DNA from: Amycolatopsis decaplanina DSM 44594
Lineage (GTDB): Bacteria; Actinomycetota; Actinomycetes; Mycobacteriales; Pseudonocardiaceae
Reading direction: 5' to 3'
Assembly: GCF_000342005.1 (NCBI RefSeq)
Contig: NZ_AOHO01000048.1
Span: 186,001 to 250,000 of the forward strand
Length of the DNA stretch: 64,000 nucleotides
The position numbers and the translations under genes were made by a program. Positions 7,688-16,339 of this stretch are shown here, piece by piece (the first letter of the stretch is position 1; every line of letters starts with the position of its first letter). The notes under the pieces were generated by a model. That model was not told the DNA's origin. It searched no databases and saw only the letters and a program-made list of their open reading frames with translations.

Positions 7688-8736
7688 GCGTCTTTACATT
7701 GTCTCAGGCCGAGCGTGAGAAGCACTTGCTTCCGCAGCTCGCCGAGCTGACCACGCACCACCGCGAGAACTCCGAGGGCTACGACCGCATCCTGTCGTCG
7801 CTCGGCATCGCGCGGGACGCGTCGTTCGCGTCCATCGCGGACCTGCCGTGGCTGCCGGTGCGGATGTTCAAGACGCACGACCTGCGCAGCATCCCCGAGT
7901 CCGAGATCTTCAAGACGCTGACCTCCTCGGGCACCACCGGCGCGGGCGCGTCCCGGATCTACCTGGACAAGGCCGCCGCGGGCGCGCAGACCAAGCAACT
8001 CGGCGCGACGCTGCAGGAGGTCCTCGGCGGCGAGCGGCTGCCGATGCTGATGGTCGACACCATCGGCATCATCAAGAACCGTCGCTCGTTCTCCGCGCGC
8101 GGCGCGGGTGTGCTGGGCATGGCGAACTTCGGCCGCAAGCACACCTACGTGCTCGACGAGAACGACCAGCCGGACGTCGAGGCGGTCAAGACGTTCCTGG
8201 CGAACTACGGCGACAAGCCGTTCCTGATCTTCGGCTTCACCTTCATGGTGTGGCAGTACCTCTACGAGGTCGCGCGCGAACACAAGCTGGACCTGTCCAA
8301 CGGGATCCTGATCCACTCCGGCGGCTGGAAGAAGCTGATCGATCGCGCGGTGGACAACACCGAGTTCCGCCGCCGGTTCAAAGAGGACACCGGACTCACC
8401 CGGATCCACAACTACTACGGGATGATCGAGCAGATCGGCACCGTGTTCCTCGAAGGACCGTCGGGGAACTCGTTGTACTGCCCCGATTTCGCGGACGTCG
8501 TGATCCGGAACCCGGAAACCTGGGAAGAGCAGCCGGTCGGCGAGCCGGGGGTGATCGAGGTCGTCAGCACGCTGCCGCACTCATACCCGGGCCACGTGCT
8601 GCTCACCGAGGACCTCGGTGTCTGCAACGGGATCGACGACGGCGACTGGCCGGGCAAGCACTTCTCGGTCATGGGCAGGCTGCCCAAGGCCGAAGCCCGC
8701 GGTTGCTCGGACACCTTCCAGGGGGCGGCGGCATGA
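7684..8736 (+). CDS. LuxE-like acyl-protein synthetase
   Basis: A 350-residue protein of the LuxE (acyl-protein synthetase) family, related to ANL enzymes. It has an N-terminal helical part, TLTSSGTTGAGASRIYLD as the ATP-binding loop, HSGGWKK, YYGMIEQIG and GHVLLTEDLG. Cys341 near the C-terminus, in EARGC, sits where LuxE proteins carry the cysteine that is acylated before transfer to LuxC. The start is fixed by the ATGA overlap with the ligase gene, and it overlaps luxC-like in the same way. No luciferase genes (luxAB) or LuxD thioesterase are nearby, so the acyl group probably comes from the ligase or ACP and serves envelope chemistry rather than light. Confidence 0.85.
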   Translation: MSVFTLSQAEREKHLLPQLAELTTHHRENSEGYDRILSSLGIARDASFASIADLPWLPVRMFKTHDLRSIPESEIFKTLTSSGTTGAGASRIYLDKAAAGAQTKQLGATLQEVLGGERLPMLMVDTIGIIKNRRSFSARGAGVLGMANFGRKHTYVLDENDQPDVEAVKTFLANYGDKPFLIFGFTFMVWQYLYEVAREHKLDLSNGILIHSGGWKKLIDRAVDNTEFRRRFKEDTGLTRIHNYYGMIEQIGTVFLEGPSGNSLYCPDFADVVIRNPETWEEQPVGEPGVIEVVSTLPHSYPGHVLLTEDLGVCNGIDDGDWPGKHFSVMGRLPKAEARGCSDTFQGAAA

Positions 8737-9977
8737 GCACGGTGAACCAGCGTTTCCCGCTCGGCGACGCGATCGAGGTCTCCTCGTTGGTCGAAGAGCT
8801 GCGGGCCGAGCCCGTCGGTGGACGGCTTCGCGTCGGTGACCCGCGGGTCGTCGAGTTCCTGACGAAGTTCGCGCGCAAGCTGCTCGCTCCCGCGACGGCC
8901 CGCCGCTTCCCGGAGCTGGCATCCCTCGGTTTCTTCCTGCGCAAGGGAGAGATCGCCAAGGCACTGTCCACTTTGGAAACATCCGGTGACGCGCTGCGCT
9001 TCCCCCGTGGACTCGTCTTCCACGTGCCGCCCGCCAACGTCGACACGATCTTCGTGTACTCGTGGGCGCTTTCGGCGCTGGCGGGTAACCACAACGTCGT
9101 CCGCGTGTCCTCGCGTTCCGCCGGTGCCGCCGAAACTGTGCTGGAGGCACTGAACGCCGCACTGTCCGAAGTGGACGCCGATACCGCCTCCGCGATCACC
9201 GCGACGCAGCGCATGGTCACCTACGACCGCAGCGACGCGATCAGCGGTGCGTTGTCGGTCGCCGCGGACCTGCGGGTCATCTGGGGCGGCGACGCCTCGG
9301 TCGCGGCGCTGCGCAAGTACCCGCTGGCGCCGCACGCGCGTGACCTGACCTTCCCGGACCGTTCGTCGTTCGCGGTCGCGTCCGTGCGCGGCTGGCAGAA
9401 CGCTTCCGAGGCCGAGCGCCGCGGCGCGGCCGAGGGTTTCTACAACGACTCGTACTGGTTCGACCAGGCCGCCTGCTCGTCGCCGCGCGCGGTGTTCTGG
9501 GTCGGTGACGAAGACGGCGCCCGGGAAGCGGGACAGGAGTTCCGGAAGCTGCTCGCCGAGGTGCTGGTGACGAAACAGCACGTCACCGAGCCCGCCATGG
9601 CCGTGCAGAAGCGGGTTTCCGCGTACGGCGCGGCCGTCGACGGGCTCGTCGACGGCATCGAGTTCCAGGGCAACGGCCTTGCGATGTTGGAGCTGTCCAA
9701 TGCCGCGGTCCTTCCGCGCGAATGGCTCGGCGCGGGCACTTTCGCCAACGCGCGGGTCGACACGCTTTCCGACCTCGTCCCGATCGTGCTTCGCAAAGAT
9801 CAAACAGTCGGTCAATTCGGCTTCACCAAAGAAGAATTGACGCAATTCGTGACGGAATTGGCGGGCCGCGGCGTCGACCGTGTCGTTCCGTTCGGATCGG
9901 CCCTGACGTTCTCCGCGATTTGGGACGGCTACGATCTGCTGACCGAGTTCAGCCGCTTGGTGACCGTACAGGCCTGA
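8733..9977 (+). CDS. LuxC-like acyl reductase (fatty aldehyde forming)
   Basis: A 414-residue protein of the LuxC acyl-CoA reductase family, an aldehyde-dehydrogenase-like fold. Visible features are the FHVPPANVDTIFVYSW segment, GNHNVVRVSSR, LRVIWGGD and the catalytic Cys248 in FDQAACSSPR. LuxC takes an acyl group from LuxE and reduces it with NADPH to the aldehyde. The ATGA overlap with the LuxE-like gene supports a working pair. The last 60 codons are visibly richer in A and T than the rest. What is made from the aldehyde is unknown; a reductive modification of an acyl-ACP or of a lipid-linked sugar is possible. Confidence 0.87.
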   Translation: MSTVNQRFPLGDAIEVSSLVEELRAEPVGGRLRVGDPRVVEFLTKFARKLLAPATARRFPELASLGFFLRKGEIAKALSTLETSGDALRFPRGLVFHVPPANVDTIFVYSWALSALAGNHNVVRVSSRSAGAAETVLEALNAALSEVDADTASAITATQRMVTYDRSDAISGALSVAADLRVIWGGDASVAALRKYPLAPHARDLTFPDRSSFAVASVRGWQNASEAERRGAAEGFYNDSYWFDQAACSSPRAVFWVGDEDGAREAGQEFRKLLAEVLVTKQHVTEPAMAVQKRVSAYGAAVDGLVDGIEFQGNGLAMLELSNAAVLPREWLGAGTFANARVDTLSDLVPIVLRKDQTVGQFGFTKEELTQFVTELAGRGVDRVVPFGSALTFSAIWDGYDLLTEFSRLVTVQA

Positions 9978-10011
9978 CCTGCGGCGACAGAGGTACAGCA
10001 GAGGAGGTTCA

Positions 10012-10995
10012 GTGACGACCGTCGAAACGCCCGAAGAGGCTGGATCAGACAAAAGCGGTTCTTTATCCGCTGCACAGCCGAAATCCACCAAGGCGAAGAT
10101 CCTCGACGTCGTCCGCTGGATCGCGATCCTGCTGGTCGTCGGTTTCGCGGCGAAGACACTGGTCACCAATTGGGGTGAATTCTGGCGGACGCTGTCCGAG
10201 GTCGCGTGGGAATCCTCCACGTTGAGCCTGCTCGCGCTCATCGCCGCGATCATGGTGTCGACCTACGGCTGGCAGGTCATGGTCGACGACCTCGGCAAGC
10301 CGATCGGCTACGCCCGCGGCGCGCAGATCTGCCTCGTCGGCTCGCTCGGCAAATACGTGCCGGGTTCGGTGTGGGCGTACCTGCTGCAGATGGAACTGGG
10401 CCGCAAGGCCGGACTCGCCAGGGCCCGGATCTTCACCGGTTCGCTGATCCAGCTCGGCGTCGGCGTGGTGTCGGCGCTGGTCGTCTCACTGCTCGCGGCG
10501 CCGGCGGTGTTCAGCAACAGCCCGCGGGCGCTGTGGCTGTTCGTGCTCATCCCGGTCGGACTGGCGATGCTGCACCCGCGCGTGCTCACCTGGGGCACGT
10601 CGCTGGTGCTGCGGATCCTGCGCCGCCCGCCGCTGGACCACCGGCTGAGCTGGTCGGTCGTCGGGAAGGTGTTCGGCTCGTCGACGGCCGCGTGGGCGTT
10701 GCAGGGCGTGCACCTGTGGCTGCTGGCGAACTCGGTCGGCACGCCCGGGTTCAGCGGCTTTGTGCTGTGCGTCGGCGCGATGGCCGTCGCGATGACCGTC
10801 GGGACGTTCGCGTTCATCCTGCCCAGCGGGGTCGGTGTCCGCGAGGTCGCGCAGGTCGCCGTGCTGACCGCGTCGGGCCTCACCGTCGTCCAGGCGACGG
10901 CGTTCGCCATCGCTTCGCGCGTCATGTTCACCGTCGCCGACCTGATCACCGCCGGCGCGGCCGCCCTCTCCGCCCGCCTCGCCCACCGCAATTAG
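10012..10995 (+). CDS. Flippase-like multi-pass membrane protein (LPG-synthase TM / UPF0104 family)
   Basis: A 327-residue integral membrane protein with about eight helices. It matches the lysylphosphatidylglycerol synthase transmembrane-region family by ISTYGWQ-like, GSLGKYVPGSVW and the C-terminal LPSGVGVREVAQVAVL segments. It has no aminoacyl-transferase domain. Proteins of this type are often thought to move lipid-linked sugars or to assist glycosyltransferases. The GTG start is preceded by GAGGAGG. Leu18 is a TTA codon (10063-10065). It is the last gene of the LuxC/E cluster and may export the cluster's product (inference). Its stop codon lies inside the palindrome shared with the convergent gene. 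Confidence 0.8.
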   Translation: MTTVETPEEAGSDKSGSLSAAQPKSTKAKILDVVRWIAILLVVGFAAKTLVTNWGEFWRTLSEVAWESSTLSLLALIAAIMVSTYGWQVMVDDLGKPIGYARGAQICLVGSLGKYVPGSVWAYLLQMELGRKAGLARARIFTGSLIQLGVGVVSALVVSLLAAPAVFSNSPRALWLFVLIPVGLAMLHPRVLTWGTSLVLRILRRPPLDHRLSWSVVGKVFGSSTAAWALQGVHLWLLANSVGTPGFSGFVLCVGAMAVAMTVGTFAFILPSGVGVREVAQVAVLTASGLTVVQATAFAIASRVMFTVADLITAGAAALSARLAHRN

Positions 10996-11067
10996 TCACC
11001 TACTTGCGGTCGACAGGCTCGCGTCGGTCGCCCACGTGACCACCGCAAGTAGGTGACTAATTGCGGT
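10985..11067. terminator. Long palindrome containing both convergent stop codons
   Basis: Perfect 26-bp inverted repeat (10985-11010 with 11042-11067), 31-nt spacer. It contains the stops of both flanking genes, so both proteins end in Arg-Asn encoded by the arms. The core GCAATTAGTCACCTACTTGC is shared, with one change, with 27086-27111. It is likely a bidirectional terminator, but the shared core suggests a mobile or duplicated origin. Confidence 0.8.
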
Positions 11068-12997
11068 TGAGCCGGTAGATGACGGCGTCCTGGTTGCGAT
11101 ACACCTCGGTCACGAAGTTCAGCCCGTCCAGATCGCGTAGCCCGGCCTGGCGCGGGGCGCCCGTCGGGTAGCCGTACTGCCCGAGGATCACCCACCGCAC
11201 GTTCAGCCGCGCCACCGCCGCCCGCACCTCCACGTTCGACGGGTACTCGCGGAAATGCCACTCCAGCAACCGCGCGTCCGACGGTGACAGCGTCTCGTCG
11301 AAATGCCCGGAAGTCGTGCGGACGCCGGAGAGCGCGTAGGTCCACACCGTCCCGTCCAACCGGTCGTTCAGCGCGCGTTCGCCGGGTTTCACGAACTCGG
11401 CGAGCTTTTCCATCGCGACGACCTCGTCCGGGCTCACCGGCAGTTTGTGCTGGTCGACGTCGGGCGTGTTCGCGTAGCCGGGCGCGACCTTGTCCGCGTT
11501 GGACCGTGCGTAGAAACCGTTGCTCAGGAAGGCGAAACCGCCGAACACCGCCACCGCGACGACGAACGCGGGCACCTTCCGGTGCGCCACGCTGTCCCGA
11601 AGCCACGCCTGCGTCTCGGCGAGGCCATGGGCCGCGATGATCGACAGCGGGATCGCCGCCATCGACATGAACCGGTACGGGTCGTTCCACCACGGCCGCG
11701 ACAGCGCCAGTACGAGTGGCTGCTCGGACGACGTCACCGCGATGTAGGCGAGCCCGGTGAGCAACGCCGTCACGCCGATCCAGCGCAGCGCGCCCGCGCG
11801 CGAGAAGAAGATGAAGCCCAGCAGCAACGCGGCCGAAAGCCAGATCTGCGGATACGGCTCGTGGTGCTGGAAGCCCAGCAGCGCGCCGAGCGCCGTCGTC
11901 GCCCGCCATTCGACCGGCCAGCTGCGGTAGGGCACTTCGCCGTTCGCGAGCCCGATCGCGCCGAACAGTTGCAGCCACGCCACGAAGATCGCGACCACCC
12001 CGACGATCGCCAGCGCGCGCAGGTCCCGGCCCATCCGTCGCCACCGTTCACCAGGTGCGATCCAGCGTTGCAGCAGCAGCGGGCCGGCGAACAGGATCGA
12101 GCCGAACAACGCGGACGAGTGCACGCACAGCAGTCCGACAGCGCTCGCCAGCAGCACGAAGCCGGTGTCGGGAGCGGGCCGGTCGAGGTATCGCTTCACC
12201 GCGACGGCGGCCAGCGGGGTCAGCGCGAGGCCGAGCAGGAACGGGAGCAAAGGTCCCCTGCTCATCGATTCGTACAGGCCCATCACCGGCGCGATGGAGA
12301 CGAGCGCGACCGCGCCGGCGAACACCGCGCGTCCTCGGAACACACGCACCATCGTGACCAGCGACAACGCCAGCAGCGCGGGCAGCAGTGCGGTGTTCAC
12401 GTCCAGGGTCAGCGGGATGCTCGCCGGGCTGAGCAGGTACATCACGGACGCGAGCAGGTGGTACGCGTTGGGGTAGAACACCGGCGCCGCGTCGCCGTAC
12501 CAGTTGACCTCGCCGGTGCCGAACAGGCTGCCGTCACCGGTTTCGGCGATCTGCCGGACGCCGTTGGCGTGATACACGGCGTCGAACCCCTGCGGGATGG
12601 CGTCCAGCCTGCCCATCCCGCGCACCACCGCGTACATTCCGACGGCGGCCGCGAGCAGCAGGCACGCCCCGACGGCGAGGTGCCCGGACCGTCCCCACAG
12701 CGGTTCCTCCGGCGCGGGCGGCCATCGGCGCAGGGTGAGCCGCCGCAGGCCGTAGGCGGCTCCGGTGAACAAGGCCGTCGCCACCGCGTACGTCACCGGG
12801 GTGAACGGCAGCCCGAGCGCCGCCGCCCATGGCCCGGCGAGACCACCGATGGCGTAGCTCAGCAGCGGCGTCATCCCCGCGAGCACCCAGCCGCGGAGGC
12901 CGGCGGCGAGACCGGTGAGCAGACCGGGGAGACCGATGACGAGCAGCGCGACGCACACCGTGACGACGTCGGCCAACAGGGAGGTCTGGGTGGGCAC
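11057..12997 (-). CDS. DUF6541-like multi-pass membrane protein, copy 1 (putative GT-C type)
   Basis: A 646-residue membrane protein with at least ten predicted helices in the first 470 residues and a C-terminal soluble outer part. Conserved stretches shared with the paralogue at 20270-22279 include [36 protein letters not shown] and LRDLDGLNF. The layout is like lipid-dependent GT-C glycosyltransferases, but the function is not established. The GTG start at 12997 follows a GAGGAAG; the frame is open 55 codons further but those residues are not membrane-protein-like. Acidic His/Asp motifs in the first outer loop are candidates for an active site. Confidence 0.75.
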   Translation of the reverse strand: MPTQTSLLADVVTVCVALLVIGLPGLLTGLAAGLRGWVLAGMTPLLSYAIGGLAGPWAAALGLPFTPVTYAVATALFTGAAYGLRRLTLRRWPPAPEEPLWGRSGHLAVGACLLLAAAVGMYAVVRGMGRLDAIPQGFDAVYHANGVRQIAETGDGSLFGTGEVNWYGDAAPVFYPNAYHLLASVMYLLSPASIPLTLDVNTALLPALLALSLVTMVRVFRGRAVFAGAVALVSIAPVMGLYESMSRGPLLPFLLGLALTPLAAVAVKRYLDRPAPDTGFVLLASAVGLLCVHSSALFGSILFAGPLLLQRWIAPGERWRRMGRDLRALAIVGVVAIFVAWLQLFGAIGLANGEVPYRSWPVEWRATTALGALLGFQHHEPYPQIWLSAALLLGFIFFSRAGALRWIGVTALLTGLAYIAVTSSEQPLVLALSRPWWNDPYRFMSMAAIPLSIIAAHGLAETQAWLRDSVAHRKVPAFVVAVAVFGGFAFLSNGFYARSNADKVAPGYANTPDVDQHKLPVSPDEVVAMEKLAEFVKPGERALNDRLDGTVWTYALSGVRTTSGHFDETLSPSDARLLEWHFREYPSNVEVRAAVARLNVRWVILGQYGYPTGAPRQAGLRDLDGLNFVTEVYRNQDAVIYRLNRN

Positions 12998-13229
12998 GGG
13001 CTTCCTCGGGGGTGGGGAATCCGCACAGAACCCCCGAGGTGCGGAACGAATGGGAAGCCAGATTAACCGTCCAGGGCCGTTACCCGAAGGAGTCACATCC
13101 CGACGGGGAAACGGCGGAACGGTGCCTACTCCGCGCACACATTGTTCGGCCATTCGTGTCAATTGGCTGCGCCGAAAGAAACACCTTGGCGCGGTGTTCG
13201 ATACTTGACCGTAGTCTTTCGTCAGGGGA
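12998..13229. other. Divergent intergenic region
   Basis: A 232-bp gap between divergently transcribed membrane-protein genes, relatively A/T-rich near 13140-13220. It must hold promoters for both sides. I see no convincing gene, repeat or strong dyad in it. Confidence 0.5.
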
Positions 13230-14870
13230 GTGGCTCGGCCCGGGAGGGTGGGGGATCAGGTGGTGATCGCGCTTGTCGTCGCCTGGTTCGTGGTCGCGGT
13301 CTTCGTATTGGTGACCTGGCCCGAGATCAGCACCGGCAAGGGCTGGCGCGCCGTGGCGCTGACGCTGACCCTCTGTTTCTCACTGGTGCACCAGCTGGTG
13401 TTTTCCACCATCGCGGAAGACGCGTACATCACTTTCCGTTATGCCCAGAACATCGCCGACGGCAATGGCCCGGTGTTCAACCCCGGTGAACGGATCGAGG
13501 GTTACGCGAATTTCCTCTGGATGATCGTGATCGCGTTGCCGAAGGCCGCTTTCGGGGCCGATATCGAGACCTCCGCGATCGTGCTCGGCATCCTCGCCAC
13601 GCTCGGCGCGGTCCTGCTCGCCCATGTGACGGTCAACCGGGTGGTCGCGCGGGCCGTAGGCGAGCCGAGGCCCGCCTACGGCGTGGCCGCCGCGGTGCTC
13701 GTCGCGGGCGCCGGGGGCCTTGCCGCGTACGGCGGATCCGGCACCGAGACCCCGTTGTTCGTGCTGCTCGTGTTCGGCGTCTTCGCCTCGCTCGCGGCCC
13801 GGCGCCCGGTGGTCGCGGGTGTTCTCGTCGCCTTCGCGATGATGACGCGCCCGGCGGGGTTCCTGCTCGCGGTGCTGGTCGGGAGCTGGCTGGTCGTCGC
13901 CGCCCTGCGTGGCCGCTACACCTGGTGGTCGCCAGTGGGCTGGCTACTCGGCGGGCTCGTCTTCACCGCGCCGTGGACGGCGTGGCGGGTGACCTACTAC
14001 GACCATGTCCTGCCGACGTCGGTCGTCATCCCGTTCGACATCGACATCGCGGCCCGGATCGACCGCGGTTGGCGGTACCTGTCGGGTTTTTCGGTGGTCC
14101 ATCAAGGATTTCTGCTGCTCGGCCTGATTTCGGTGGTGGCCCTGTCGCTGCGGCGTACCGGCCGGACCCCGCACGAGGCCGAGGCCAGATCGCTGACCTG
14201 GCTGATGCTCGTCACCGCCGTCGCGCTCACCGGGTTCGTGGTCTTCTTCGGCGGCGACGCCGGACCGGCATGGCGGCTGCTGGCGCCGATCCCGCCGCTG
14301 CTGTCGGTGGCGGCCGTGTCGGTCTACGGCGTGCTCGTCGCGGCCACGAAGCCGAGCCCGCGGCCGCGTCCGCAGGTCCAGCGGCTCATGCCCGCCGCCG
14401 CGGTGGCGTTGTCCGGGCTCGCGGTCCTGGTGTCGGTGTTCAGTCCGGAGATGCTGTCCCGCGTGCGCTCGTGGCACGACCACGGCGAGCAGATGGAGGA
14501 GATCGGCCGCTGGCTCGACGCCTACCTGCCGCCCGGCTCGGTCGTGAGCACTTCCGCACCCGGCGTGCTGTCGTACCACGCCGGGACGCAACTGCAGATC
14601 GTCGGTGTCCGGGGCCAGACCGAGGAATCGGGCGAGGTCGTCGTCTCCCGGCGGCATCCGACGATCGCCGTCATCACCGACAGCGGGTACTCGGCGAAGC
14701 AGTCCTGCGTGATCGACCCGGCATACGCGGCGAGGTACCGCGTCGCGACCTTCGCGCGTGAAGGAACCTCGTCGTGGCTCACCGTCTTCCTGCGGGCGGA
14801 CGTCGAGCGGGCGGTCAGGTCGGCCCTCGACCGCTCGCCCGATTTCCGCCACGTACCGTGCCCTTCGTGA
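13230..14870 (+). CDS. GT-C glycosyltransferase, AftB/ZomB-like
   Basis: A 546-residue multi-pass membrane protein. After the second helix the first outer loop carries Glu63-Asp64 (AEDAYITFRY), the acidic pair typical of GT-C enzymes, followed by NGPVFNPGERIEGYANFLW, a signature shared by AftB-like arabinofuranosyltransferases and their relatives. A C-terminal soluble domain follows the last helix at about 390. It probably uses a decaprenyl-phosphate sugar donor on the outer face. The gene at 25580, next to the DPPR synthase, is a second candidate for AftB, so I give no symbol. The start is uncertain: GTG 13230, 13248 and 13260 are all in frame. The end overlaps the next gene by GTGA. Confidence 0.78.
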   Translation: MARPGRVGDQVVIALVVAWFVVAVFVLVTWPEISTGKGWRAVALTLTLCFSLVHQLVFSTIAEDAYITFRYAQNIADGNGPVFNPGERIEGYANFLWMIVIALPKAAFGADIETSAIVLGILATLGAVLLAHVTVNRVVARAVGEPRPAYGVAAAVLVAGAGGLAAYGGSGTETPLFVLLVFGVFASLAARRPVVAGVLVAFAMMTRPAGFLLAVLVGSWLVVAALRGRYTWWSPVGWLLGGLVFTAPWTAWRVTYYDHVLPTSVVIPFDIDIAARIDRGWRYLSGFSVVHQGFLLLGLISVVALSLRRTGRTPHEAEARSLTWLMLVTAVALTGFVVFFGGDAGPAWRLLAPIPPLLSVAAVSVYGVLVAATKPSPRPRPQVQRLMPAAAVALSGLAVLVSVFSPEMLSRVRSWHDHGEQMEEIGRWLDAYLPPGSVVSTSAPGVLSYHAGTQLQIVGVRGQTEESGEVVVSRRHPTIAVITDSGYSAKQSCVIDPAYAARYRVATFAREGTSSWLTVFLRADVERAVRSALDRSPDFRHVPCPS

Positions 14871-16339
14871 GTGTTGACGAACACGGCCCTCTCGCGTCGC
14901 CGGTCACGGCCACCAGGCCGACAGTGCCGGCACCCTCGCGCCTGTTCGGCCTCGGCATGTTCGCCGCCGCGCTCACCGTGCTCCTGGTCCGCTTCCTCGT
15001 GCCGCGGCCGGTCGCGATGTCCGACAACGGTGACGGTTTCCGCGTGCTGTGCGGCGCGGGCATCCCGTGGAAGGGCAAGCCGGAGGGATTCGTCCAGCTC
15101 GCCTACACCGCCCCGGCCGGTGAATGCGACGCCACCTATCTCCTGACCCAGAGCTGGTTCGCGCGGATCGCGCGGTCGATCGGCGGGCTGCTCGGCCTCG
15201 AATCGACGCTCAGCCTCGTCGTGCTCGGCGTGCTCACCAGCGTTCTCGCCGCCGCGGCGGTCGCGCTGATCGTCGTCGGACTGCCGTACTCGCGCCGCAT
15301 CCGCGGTTTCGCGGCCGCGGGTTTGCTGCTGGTCGTCGCGGACTCCGCGTTCTTCGGTTACTTCGCCTCGGTGCTCGGTGAAGGTGCCGCGTTCCTCGGC
15401 CTCCTGCTCGCCGTCGGTGGCCTGCTGGTGGCCGCGAGGCCCGGCTGGTGGCGCTACGCGGGTCTGGCCGTGGTGCTCTTCGGCGGCGTGATCGCGGTCA
15501 ACGCCAAGGTCCAGACGCTGATGATCCTGCCGTTGCTCGCGCTCGCCGCGCTGCTCGTCCGCCCGGCGGGCGTCCGCGGCCCGAAGCGCTGGCTTCCCGT
15601 GGTGTTCGTCATCGCCGCGCTCGCCGGGGGCACGGCCTACGCGCAGCAGACCATCGAACCGGCGAAGCTGCCCGACGGCTCGCTCGCCGCGCGGCCGGGC
15701 GACGATTCGCGTGAGATCAACATGTTCAACACGATCTTCTTGACCATTGTGGACGGTCGGCACGACACCGGAGCCGACCTCGCCGCGCTGGGACTGCCCG
15801 CCTCGTTCGGCCAGTACGCGGGCAACGGCTGGTGGCATCCGAAGCCCGCGACGCTGGACCCCGAGTACCCGAAGTACCGCGAACAGATCAGCAGGCGCAA
15901 CGTCGTCGAGTACTTCGCGACGCATCCCTTGCGCACCGTCGAAATCCTGGACCGCGCGGCGGGCGATCTGCTCACCGCGCGGCCGCCGTACCTCGGCAGC
16001 TTCGACCAGTCGGCCGGCTTCGCCCCGGAAACACAGGAATACCGCGTCCCGATCGTTTCGACCATGACAAAACTGCTGGCACCACTGGGTTTCTTCGCTC
16101 TGCTGCCGCTATGGGCCCTGATCGCCTGGCGTGGCTGGAAGACCCGGCGTGCCGCGGTGGGCGTCACGCTGGGCTTCCTGCTCGCCGTCGCCGCCGGACA
16201 GTTCGCGCTCGCGGCGCTGGGCGACGGCTTGGAGAACGTCAAACACCAGGTGATCGCCTTGTACTGCACGGTGCTCGGCGTCGTTCTGGCGCTGGTGACC
16301 TTCGCGCGTCAGGAGGACTTGACGTCCAATGTCCCTTGA
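14867..16339 (+). CDS. Multi-pass membrane protein, WsfD-like putative hexosyltransferase
   Basis: A 490-residue membrane protein starting at a GTG that overlaps the previous stop (GTGA). The first helix (about 28-45) is followed by an outer loop with SDNGDGFRVLC, like the DNGD motif of WsfD-type glycan hexosyltransferases; about nine more helices and a large loop with WWHPKP follow. Translational coupling to the AftB-like gene suggests work on the same polysaccharide. The acceptor and donor cannot be told. The 3' end overlaps the convergent gene by 31 bp. Confidence 0.65.
   Translation: MSVDEHGPLASPVTATRPTVPAPSRLFGLGMFAAALTVLLVRFLVPRPVAMSDNGDGFRVLCGAGIPWKGKPEGFVQLAYTAPAGECDATYLLTQSWFARIARSIGGLLGLESTLSLVVLGVLTSVLAAAAVALIVVGLPYSRRIRGFAAAGLLLVVADSAFFGYFASVLGEGAAFLGLLLAVGGLLVAARPGWWRYAGLAVVLFGGVIAVNAKVQTLMILPLLALAALLVRPAGVRGPKRWLPVVFVIAALAGGTAYAQQTIEPAKLPDGSLAARPGDDSREINMFNTIFLTIVDGRHDTGADLAALGLPASFGQYAGNGWWHPKPATLDPEYPKYREQISRRNVVEYFATHPLRTVEILDRAAGDLLTARPPYLGSFDQSAGFAPETQEYRVPIVSTMTKLLAPLGFFALLPLWALIAWRGWKTRRAAVGVTLGFLLAVAAGQFALAALGDGLENVKHQVIALYCTVLGVVLALVTFARQEDLTSNVP

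Noticed and set aside
6278..9977. A bioluminescence (lux) operon
   Set aside because: LuxC- and LuxE-like proteins are present but no luciferase (luxAB) and no LuxD; the F420-type luciferase-fold protein at 19307 is a separate oxidoreductase.
8415..10253. A 612-codon minus-strand frame opposite LuxE/LuxC
   Set aside because: Shadow of the LuxC-like gene, which has family motifs and stop-start coupling; the antisense product has none.
16309..16339. A frameshift or assembly error where two convergent membrane genes overlap by 31 bp
   Set aside because: Both frames are intact to their ends and end in charged tails after the last helix, so a true overlap is the simpler reading.
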